A stretch of DNA of 64,000 nucleotides, from assembly GCF_000003815.2 (NCBI RefSeq), contig NC_049979.1, positions 26,086,340 to 26,150,339 on the forward strand, given 5' to 3'. The stretch's first letter is position 1. Every line of letters begins with the position of its first letter. A program made the translations under genes and the position numbers. Source of the stretch: Branchiostoma floridae (Eukaryota; Chordata; Leptocardii; Amphioxiformes; Branchiostomatidae). Shown piece by piece: positions 36,301 through 48,200 of this stretch. The notes under the pieces are model-generated. The model was not told where the DNA came from, searched no databases, and was given only the letters and a program-made list of their open reading frames with translations.

Positions 36301-39300
36301 GGAGCGGTCAGAAGGCTTTGTTACCTTGCCTGATTCTTATGCAGTATTTGGGACTGGAAGTAACGAGAGCATTGTGAATTCAAAGGCAAGAGTTTGTTTG
36401 CTTACTTAGTTCCACAATTGAGGAACATATCGCCTACTGGCGCTTTTAGTATGTTTTTGAGGGAAAAACAGGCAATACATCAAACCAGAAAGGCAACGTT
36501 TTTATAGAAAATGTAGGATGTTTCCTTCACGGTAATTTGCATTTTGTCAAGCTACACACAATACTTTTCTAGTAGGCTCGCCCCTTAGGCGTCACCAAGA
36601 AAAGAAATAAACATAATTCATGCAATTTGATTACGACAGAAGAGAGCCACAAGGAAAAAGCAATGTTTCCTCATCGGGAACCATAATAGAATGTTTGCAC
36701 CATGTTGCATCTTTTGAACAACAGTTCATCTCTTTGGATGCTTTTGGGTTGTTGGTATAAGTCAATAGCTCTGTTGATCAAAACCATGCATAAAAAACTA
36801 TTGACAACAACAAATTAGCATGATGAGGAGTAATCATGCATCAAGCTTGACAATCCATGAATAGTTGCAACAAGATTCTATGTACGCGGCCAGGTGTTTC
36901 ATCTCCATCAGCACAGTTCTGACTATCTCATGTCACACTGCAACATAGGTGTCGCTATTTGCAAATCCTAACATAAAGTATGTACATAGATAATAGTTTT
37001 CACAATGCGGTTCAAAAGTTAACCAAAAGCCAGTCATAGTTTTTGTGTTATTCTGCCAGATCCGTACCACGTAATCACAACATGCTACCAAAAGCAATGG
37101 CGAAAGCACTGAATCATACGCCAAAAAGTAGTCACTCAATCAACTGGATATGGTTTTGGAAACGGTCAGACGTTTCGGATTGTATCCACAGTGACACTGA
37201 AGTGATCTGGAAAAAAACTGATCTTTTATACCCTAACTATGAATGAAGACAAATTTAGATGTCCAATTCCAAAACCATATCCAGTTGCTTGAGTAACTAC
37301 TTTTCGCCTTATCTTATCACCTGGATGTCTAACCTACATCGACGTACTAGTACTGAATCATACATATTCTTCCCACTCCTCTCTTAGTTCGTAGCATTCC
37401 CTCGCAATCCAATGACGTGGGACCCAGCTACAGAACCTCGTTCGTCCGTCCTCTCACTTGACTTTTATGATGAGACTGGTCATCGCCTTCCAGTAGAGGA
37501 CACTGCACAACCGTTGGAGGTAAGTTTGTCATCGATGTCACGCCAAATAACTGCCTCGCCAAATAATTGCCATATAAGGTATCGCGCCCTGCGTGGATTG
37601 GGTTAGGATCATGTTAATGGTAATGGTTATGGTTGAAAATAGGGTTAAGGTTGTATTTTAGTATAGGTTAGGGTTAGATAAGGGATAGGGTTCATCTCCA
37701 CATTGCTACACTTCTGCCCAAAATCCATCACGTTCCATCAGTTTTAGGCACTTTTCTGCCCTCAAGTATACAACTGGACGCCCCCAAACAGAGTACCGGC
37801 AATTATGTAGCTTGGATCGATGTTTACCCGAGTTGCCAAATGATTAGAGTAATGCATGCGCAAGGTAACTGTTACTGGTTCCGCCAGCGGTCTGGGTCCG
37901 GTGTCTCCATCAGCTCCATGGAGGATGATGCCAGCTTTGGATGAGGTTCCAGAACCGGCCTTCATCCCTGTGTACACGGTCATCTGGGTAAGATTTGGAA
38001 ACGGTCAGACGTTTCAGACATCAGCTGCCATTCATCAGTGACTGGATGAAAATTTGGATTACATACCTTGATTTCGTCAATGGCTGGAGGATGCCCAGAT
38101 TTACAGGATTTAACCAAAAATCTGAATTGATGTGGCAATGAGGTGAAGACAGGTCTAAGGTGGTTCAAGAATTCAAGATAAATTCACATTGTCGTCCAAT
38201 CAATAATAAAAGGCGGCGGATGCTGTTTGAAACGTCTGACCGGCTCCAAATTTTGTCCAGCTGCTTGAGTAACTTTTACCTTGCGTATCTTACTTACTAC
38301 CTGGATGCCTAACCTTTATTGAGGTAGAGTTACATACATGTATCTTCCAACAGATCGGATCAACTATGCATGTATCGTAATGAATAATTATTTATTTGAT
38401 GCATCGTGATAGATGAAATTAATTGCCTTCTAATTACCAAACGTTTTGCATGTTAATTAACCAGAATTAATAAAAATTGAGATGATGCTCTTAAAGCAAG
38501 CAATTGTTTAAAAAAATCATTGAATGCAGTCTGTTGTAGTCGATACTCCCTCAGAATATATTGTACGTACATGTAAGTTGCAACTTGCAATATACAAATG
38601 TATTTATGATTGCTTTTGCAGTTTTATATCCAAAACTACGATAAGCCAGGATTTCCTAATGTTACCTTCATGAACGAGACTACGGTTGCTGCTAACGGGC
38701 TGACGTATCACAAGATGGAGGTGGACAATGAGACCACACCCACACCCGTACTGGTCATGCTCATCCCTCCCCCTCACGTCATTGGTACGTACCCAAAACC
38801 TCATTTATACGGGCTTGCGATAAAACAACCTATAAAGCTTACTTCCGAAGATGATTTCATCAGTTTTTTTATTCATCAACAAAGTGCAATACAGACAGAG
38901 AGGTGATACATTCTAGCAGTATGCTAATATTAACATCACCTCCCACAAAAAAGGTAATAACTGATAAGGACAAATGAAACAACAACATCGAAAACAAACA
39001 TTTTACAGCTATTTACAAATAGTTTGGGGGGTAGTCCGAGACATATAACTCGTTATAGAGGTTATTGATGTAAGGGTTACTAGGTGGTTGCAAAGCGTTT
39101 GGTATGTACAGTATAAGTTTGAGTTAGCTGTTTGCATGATGTGACAAGAAAGGTGAACCCTTGATAGTAGATGGATGCGGGCTGATTCAGGAAGACTGTT
39201 ACAATAGATATGTTATTCATTAGGTTGGTAGAATATAGAATATAGGAGCATTTATTTTACACAACCGGTATCTAATTAATTTGCTCACGTCTCAATGTCT

Positions 39301-42300
39301 CCCAAACATCTCAAAATCTCCGGAGTGTGTTGTTGCGGTCTTCTACTAGAGAATTAAGGGACGAAAGAACCACAGCTATTAGCAATTAATACGTAGTGTT
39401 CATTGATTTGGCTTTAGGCCATAGGGGCGTGATTGATATGTTGATTCTAACGTGAACTTTGAAAATGGAATTTATGACCGTGAGTTGTGGTCTTGTTATT
39501 CTATCACCTGCCTCGAAACTCTCCAGCCGTAGCGTGTATCTTGGAGTGAGTCTGTGTATACTGAGATTGGTATCAGCCTCCATGCTAACACGTGTCCATG
39601 CTAACACGTGTCCGTGTAATATAACGTATCGTTTTGACCGATATTTTCTTAACCCCAACTATCCCATTATGAGTCAGCTGAATCTTACAATAGATATGCT
39701 ATCATTTATAAAACTTAATTTGATTTTTCAAACGTAAGGATATGTACATTCCCCACATCCTTATGGGCGTTTGCAAGTCTATTAAAGACACTGGCTGTTG
39801 CAGAAACGGTGACGAATTACTTTAGGCCTAGGCGCACGCGGTTCTTATTGAACTAAGGCAATTCCATTATACAGGCAATAAGCCGTCTTTGACTTTGTAA
39901 TGTTAAACCTCGCCAGCATACCAGGTATACATGCAGTACAACGAGCCACCAACACCAGATAACCACAACTTCACCGCCACCATACCACCTCTGGAGAGAG
40001 CTTGTGACGTCAGCATCCCTGAACTATCCGGTCGTGACGTCACGGCTATGTTTCCCTGGGTGTTTCCGGAAGTCAACGGAACCTACTACATTGGAGTGAA
40101 GGAATTAGGTATGTTAAACATAAAATGCAATGCGATGCATTCCGTATCACAGGTATTACACCCCTGTCACATTTGGAGAAAATTGATCGGACGACGATTC
40201 TGCGGGAATCGCCCGAGCCTCGCTTATAATAACAACTTTATTGCACAATAATTGTACAAGGTACAAAGTATGGCTTCTTTGTGACAGGGACGGTTTTCAG
40301 GAGGCAAATACGCTGAACCCTCTGTCGATCTTAAATATGGCTGATATTCCATCGATACGCTCGAAGATCGTGGATAATGTGAAAGGGGTACTAGCACGAC
40401 CGCGAATTGGATCACCCGCCAAAACAAAAATCATGAACTTCATTCAATTCCAATGTTCGTATTCAAAATTAATTGTAACGTCGGACTCTGATATTCAATT
40501 CATTGACAGCGCGCGCGGCCCACTCATCGCACTCGAATTATCCCATGGATACCCTTAATGATACATGTACTAATAGGATTCTAGGATTCCATGTGATAAC
40601 CCACGTTATCACCTGGTCTGGAACATCCTCATAATCATATATAAGTATAAAAGTTTGCAGATGAGTAATAATTTACACTGCTAAAATATTTCAACTTTCT
40701 GCTCTTATTAGGCCATAAAGAATGCAGAAGAGTTCCAGGCGTGTCGTACGCCGAGGTTAAATCCAAGATCAACAATGCGCCCGACGACGAATCATACAGC
40801 TTGGCTATACTGACTCCGCAATGTGTCTGGTGGGATAAGACAGGGGAGGGTCAGTGGGATCCATCGGAATGTACGGTTAGTAGTGAACTTCCTATTCGAT
40901 TATTTACGATGCTACGGTCACAAAATGCACTCTTGCCCGAAGGGGGTGTAGTGCCGACCGGGCTTTGACCCCACAAATTTGACCGGTTGACTGCCGCATA
41001 GTAGGAGGGTTATTTCTGTTAACATGATTAGGATATACTGTAAATGCAGAAACTTTCGCGGTGGATTAATGTACGCGGTTTTCGCGGTGGCCGGTTCACC
41101 GCGAATTTAAAACCACCGCGAACATTTTTCCGTAACTGTAAGAGACTACAGTGCATGGTGCTACCGCGAAATTCAATCCACCGCGAAAAGTCCATTTTCC
41201 CGCTACCACGAAATTAAATCCCCGCGTTAAATGCATTTACAGTATATCGACAACGCGTCTATTTGTTACCGGGTCCCAACTTCATTTTAACTGCGAGTTA
41301 CAAAAATCCAGAGTATATATCGTACCCCCAAAAGAACGGTAGCCTGGCGGGGTCACGCCCAAAAAAAATCTTTGAAAGTGAAACAGAAAACAGCCCGGAA
41401 AATGACCGCAATATGAGAATTTTGTCATTACAATAAAGAATTGGTACCAATTAAAACGGGTTTTAGTTACCAAATGCACATAGTGTACATACAAGTTTTC
41501 AGAGATATGATATCACTCCCGTTTTTAATCAATATTGGCATTCGTTATTTCTCAGGTTGACATTTTCACATTTTGACCTTAGCCGTTATCGGATGTCATT
41601 TCAGGTGGGCCCGAACACCACGGTAGACCACACTCAGTGCCTTACTACCCACCTGACATCGTTCGGTTCTGACTTCATGGTGCCGCCCAACTCCATCGAC
41701 TTCAGCACGGTATTCGCAAAATTTGCCAACCTGAGTGACAACGCCGCCGTGTTCTCCACTGTCATCGTCATGTTTGGCCTCTACTTCATTATCGTCTTCT
41801 TCCTTTTTAAGGCAGACAAACGAGACAGAATCAAGGTGCGAACATTCGTGTCCGATCTTCTTAACAGCAACTGATTTAAGCCTAATACAAGTTAACTTAA
41901 TCAAAAGTGCCGCGACTTTGATAAGGTCTTCCCACTTCTCTTCTCAAGGAGTAACATAGAGGTGCATGAATATATCAACATTTTTAGTTTATCGCATCGT
42001 TCACACCTAGTCATGCCCGTAGCCAGGATTTTGGTTGGGGGGGGGGTCTTTTTAGTACTTGTGGGACCATCGATCGCCGCAGGCGCGGGCGTGACCTGTC
42101 TAGGGGGGTCCGGGGGCATGCAAAATTTAAATATTGACCATCTGAAACGCCATTTCCTGCATTCTGATAGGCAAAATTCGCTGGCTAAGTTTAATGGAAG
42201 TTCTATTGAAATGCACAAGACTTTTGGAATTAGTCTTTGAGGCCGACTCCCCCAACATATTTTCATCATGTCCGATACCAAAGGCGCGAGGCTTTGCAAT

Positions 42301-45249
42301 GGAGGTCCGGGGGAATTTTGAAATCTGGACCCTCTGAAAAGCCATTTCCTGCACTTTCCGAGGCACATTTTGCTAATAGACTCACTAAGATTGAATGAAA
42401 TGTCTATCAGTGAAAAATGCAAATCAGTCATGTCTTTGGAAAAAAATGTTGACATGAAAAAGTGGACCTTCGAGCGTGAAAAAGCGGACCTTTGATCGTG
42501 TGTGGGATTCTTCCGAACCCCCGGACCCCCCCCCCCCCCCTTACGGGCATGCCAGTCTACTGATTCTATACATTCTTTGACATATTGATCTATTTGTAAG
42601 ATTGATACCATGCTAGAATAGAACGGAATATATTGAAAACCTTTAGAAATGAAGAAAGTGAACAGCTTTGAGCGTTCATGTTTTAGAAACATTCCCCAAC
42701 CTTCATTCTAGGAGTACAACCAAAAACACCTGGTATAAAAGTTGTTTAGAAAAATTGTATGTGGAAACATCTAATATATCTTTGTCTATGTGATGCATGT
42801 ATGTATGTATATCGAATTTCAGTGGGGAGTTCTGCCCATCGCTGACAACAATGAATCGGACGAGAACTTCTACCTGCTGACCGTGTACACAGGGATGAAG
42901 GCCGGTTCTGGAACCTCGTCCAAAGCCGGTATCATCCTCCATGGAGCTGATGGAGACACCGGAGCCAGACCGCTGGCCGCATCCAAGAACCAGGTTTATG
43001 CGAAAACATAAACTGCACGAAATCTGGGATTTATCAATGATAATAAGTACCAGGCAAATCTGGTAATTGTTGCATTGGGGGATTAATAATGCCAGATTGT
43101 CTAGATGCATTTGTCATTGTAGGTAAATCGCACATTCTGTGTAGTGAGCCCTCCATATATAACTCCATGTATTACTTAAGCTGTTACGAAGTTATGTAGT
43201 TTGCCCCACCAATATCGTCATCTCAAGCATAAAATGACGAAATCGACCATGCATTGCCTGGCATTTATTGCAATTGGTAGATCCGGCTTTTCATGTAGTG
43301 ATATGTCTTCAACTTCAACATATATCTACATGTACATTATCATCAAGATGGAAATCAAATATTCATGATAGGTAGAACAAAAAAACAGTCTTAAGTCTAA
43401 AAAATCTTTGTTAATGTTGAGAGAAGAAAAAACGTAATGTTTCAGCACTCAAAACAATTACACTTGTGTTCTAATATGCTATTTTTGAACTTGAAGGTTT
43501 TCAAGCGCGGCAGTATCTCCAGCTTTCTGCTGTCCACGAGTGCGGAGCTCGGTGACTTGACACATCTTCACGTGTGGCACGATAATTCCGGGGCTGGTGG
43601 TGACTCCAGCTGGTTCCTTGATAAAATAGTTGTTGGAGACCTCCAAAGTGATAGACGGCAAGTACCGCAATCATAGATCATGATAGATCAAATTGTGATG
43701 TAATGTCAATTCAAAGAAATAAAGGACCATTTCGATGCTTAACTACGCGTTAAGTTGAATTAGGAATAGGACTAACGTTACGATTCTCTGAAACGAAAAT
43801 AGGGAATACAACATGTCATTTAGTTGCAACGACAATGAAATGAGGCAACACTCTATAAATAACCAATGTATTTCATTGGAAGTCTTTTTTGGACGAACAT
43901 TGCAAAGGACCTGAATGGGCCTCAAAGGTTTAGTTTTTAAGGAAAGACTTTAAAAACTCATAAATACTCAAGACTTGCTGCATATTTTTTCAAGCACAAT
44001 TGCATGACGTTCTTGCCTCAAATACACAGCATTTTAGACCATTGTGTCTAAGTAATGACATCATGTCGTATGGTTATAGGTACGTGTTCTTCTGTCAACA
44101 TTGGTTGGCAGTTGAGAAGGATGATGGGAGGGTGGACCGATTTCTGAGCGCAGCCGGACGCGATGAACTCACCAATTTCAGCTCAATTTTTCAAGAAAAG
44201 ACCCGTCATGATATGAGGTGTGTTTTATTACGCATGCACATAGTAAGGGGTTAAGGGAATTGTGAACGACCTTATTCCTTTAAGCAACAGTGCATGCTGC
44301 GCATAATGTCATGAACATCACATTGAAAACCTTTATATTTGAAATGACGTAGACATTTTTTTTTTAGATTTGGATATAGGGAAAAAGCTCTCTACGGAAG
44401 AGATCCAGATTTTCGTCTCTTTCTTTAATTTAGAAACACTAATTCTGACAGATCGCAATCTCAACCATAGCATATATAATTTCCCAATTGACACAAAGCA
44501 CTGCAGGCATAACAAGAGTTCGGAGACCTCATACCTCCATTTGAGATTCTGATTATGCTAATAACTTGCACATCTGTATAATTCATGTCTGGTTATAAAC
44601 ACCTTTAACTACTTTACACAGGTCACAATTTTTACAATTTTATCATTTACTACTGGCACTTAGAATATGACACTTTCATATTAATCATGCAAATTAGGGA
44701 TTTATCTGCATAATTGTATCTACTAATCTTCCACCTGCCACAAACTACACATGTATTTGAGTCCCATAATGGAAACACATTAAATATAGACTTTCCTAAT
44801 TAATTATGCAAATTATGTCAAAATTTGCACAATTTGCACTTCAATATGTACATCTCTACCAAAGATACCCGCATATGCTAAATATCATGGGAATCTGTCG
44901 TTCCTATGTTCCGTTATTCTCTTTGGAAGATTGTGACCAGAATGCCCCTACAGCTCCAGAGCAAGCTGCTAGGGGGCCAAACATACATCACTCCTTGCTT
45001 ACATTATAAGCTGTCTGCCACCAAAAAATCATGACCATAGCATCTGCAGGTCAAAACATTTAAAAAAAAATCAAGATTCTGGTGCAGTACCAAGGTCACA
45101 CATCTGGGGGCCAAAAATCGACCCTGATCTTTGTCTTCCCAACACATATCCACCTACATAATGTAATCACAATCCATAAAGAGGTTCATAAAGTTATACT
45201 GACCACAAATATGCGGATACACAGACAGACAGACACACACACACACACA

Positions 45250-45285
<36 letters not shown>

Positions 45286-48200
45286 TATAAAAATTATACC
45301 TCCATTTTTTCATGGAGGTAATTAAAAAGCTATTATAATGTTCAATAATCTGTAGCAATTAATGCTGCCTGCAGCAAACAGATATATACATAGGCAATTC
45401 AAGAACATTCATTTAATTTGTATTGTGATTTTAATGTGTATGAAGTCATTCTAACCAACACCCTGTATCTCCAACAGCGATGGTCACCTGTGGTTCTCGG
45501 TAGCCTCCCGTCCCACCCGGAGTCACTTCACCCGTGTCCAGAGGGCCTCCTGCTGCCTGTCTCTGGTCTTCCTCACCATGATCACCAACGCCATGTTCTA
45601 TCGGACAGACGACAGCCTCAGACAACAAGTGCGTATTCAATCAAGGTCTATTTCACTAAAACGGTCACTCTGTTGGTGTCCTTGAAAAGCATTCTAGGCC
45701 ATGTTGATTCATTATACAGAAGACATCTTGTGGGCACCCCAAAACTGATAGGAGCGTGCGAAAAATGAAATGTGCAAAAAGTGCATTCATTATGAAATTA
45801 TCAAAAAGGTCGAACAGATGACTAAACATGGTGTATGGTATACCGAACAGTGAATACGTCAGTGTCAGAAGAACATCACTCCAAAAAGCTCAAGCAACTC
45901 AAGCAACTGGATATGATTTTGGAAACGGTCAGACAATGAGCCCATTGCTCAAATAATGGGTGGCTTAGAACATTATCCTGATCTCTTGTCTGAAAGACAG
46001 TTCTGAAAATGTTGGTGTCTTGGTGACTCCACGTGATGTTTATCAGTAATCTGTCTAAATTTCCATTCATTAAGAATGAATTACACATGATCATGTTGGT
46101 GTTCGCTGCCTTTTAAAACACTTTTTAATCATCTGAGGTAAGTAATTATTTTGAACAATTTTTAACCAATGCACACAGTGAATTATGTCTGCCTGAGTAG
46201 ATGGTTTGGCACAAAAGACCCAACAGTGTCCTACTGTGAAATCTAAAAAAATGAGAAACAATGAACTAATGCAACCTACCTTTATGGGGGCTTTAGAATT
46301 GTTGATAAAAAAATTGAATAGAATTGAATAAGAGGAATTTGTTTAGTAACTTTTACAGTGTTTCCATCATATATAAATAAGTTGTATCATGTTTACAAAA
46401 TTGTTGTAACATTTTATAACTTTCGTGACTGTCATATTCTCTTATCTAAAATAGTTCAAACTTGTCACAAATACTATTAAACCCCCTCTCGTTGACTGTA
46501 ATTTGTAATTGACTCTTAGCTGCATGTTGACACCTTTTCTTCCCACAGGTGTACCGTTTGGGCCCTTTTGTCTTCACCCCATCGCAGTTGTGGATCAGTG
46601 CTGTCAGCACACTTATCGTGTTTCCAGTCAACTTTGTCATTGTCTACGTCTTTACAAAGTCACGGCCTAACCCGGTGAAGATCAAACACCCGTCTACCGG
46701 GTCTCTTTATAAGATTCCATCTAGTGCGTCAAAGGTGGGTGCAAAGTGAAAATTATGAATGTAATTCTAAACTTTAGTCCCTACTGCAGACTACGGGTGC
46801 GCGCTGTTCACGTTGCACGTTTGAACATTATCGTGTAAACTGACCGACAGAGGTCATATATATATGGAAATTTATCAAACATGGCCGAAACAAGAACCAC
46901 TATGTACAAATCAGGTGCATTTCTCTTCAGAAATGCGCAGGCTTACTAACATCCGTAAATGGGTTTATTCACTACGGCCTGTCGTCCAAGGACAGGGGTG
47001 CCGAAGTATTCATACGGTCCTTACGGAAACATACGATCCTTACGGAAAACATGAAATCCACATTCTAAGAAACATACGATCCTTACGGAGTTAATACGAT
47101 CTACTACTAAGAAACAAACTATCGTTACGAAATTAATACGATCCTTACGGAAATCATACGATCCTTACGGAATTTATACGATCCTTACTAATTTGTCGCC
47201 GCCACACCAATAAGCCGTGCTCTGTTGCAGATTGATATCCTTTCTTCGGCTAATAAGTTTGCACTTGTGCATATGGAGGTTTAGAAGGATGGGAAAATGT
47301 CAATATCGTCGGAAGAAATGCAAGTTCCGAGGCCGCTATTTTGAATTAGTAAGGATTGTATGATTTCCGGAAGGATCGTTTGTTTCTTAATAGTATGAAT
47401 TCCGTAAGAATACCAAGGCACCCCTGAAGCACAAAACTACAAATTTATGACCCTGAACATAAGAAGCGACTCGGGATTCTTCATACTGTTAGTCTTTTAG
47501 ATAAGCAAGTATTATGATTTTTTGATAATTGTTTATTTGTTTTGACGTTCCAAATAGTCAAAATCATGTCATTATCATTCAGCTTTAAATGTATAGGACT
47601 ATAACAAATTGCATGATATTTTCAAGACGTTATTTTTTACAACATTGCATATTAAGGTACACCGCGATCGAATAAAACGGCAGCATGATAAGACGAGGAA
47701 ACAGTCCGGCCTGCCCCACTGGTGTGTGTACATCGGCTGGGTTCTGGTCTTCCTGTCTGCAACAGGATCGGCCTTCTTCGTCATCCTCTACAGCATGGAA
47801 TGGGGAGCGGAGAAGTCTGGAGAGTGGCTGACTTCAATTCTTCTTTCCATCTTCCAATCGGTTCTCATTGTTCAACCACTTAAGGTACTTCCTCAGACAT
47901 TCTTGTGATATTCAGTTTGCAAGGTAGAATTTTAGCAAAAAATTGATTTTCACAAATGCCAAAATAGTTGTGGATTTTTATGAATGACTGAACAGGTATT
48001 TATCTTTTTGTGTAATGTCAATCTCTTATAAGAACAAGTTTTAAAGTTTGTTTTTGACAATTGAATAAAAATTCAAAAATCATAAATAAAAGAACACAAG
48101 TTGAAAGTGATGATAGATTCTCAATGAAAAGACCACAGGTCGAAAGTCAGTCTTAAATCTCTTAATGTCTTAACAGCTGTCCTGATCTATTTTGATCCTT

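Noticed and set aside
28490-36385. Possibility that the N-terminal REJ exons form a separate gene from the GPS-channel exons
   Set aside because: All phases join without a break, no stop or polyadenylation signal separates them, and the family normally contains both parts.
37600-37700. GGTTAGGGTTAG-like telomeric sequence in a gene B intron
   Set aside because: Only a few degenerate TTAGGG-type units mixed with GGTTATGG; too short and irregular to call an interstitial telomere.
41901-42692. 263-codon minus-strand frame in a gene B intron
   Set aside because: It runs through the CATGCCCGTA inverted-repeat element and its poly-C/poly-G tracts; no protein family resemblance.
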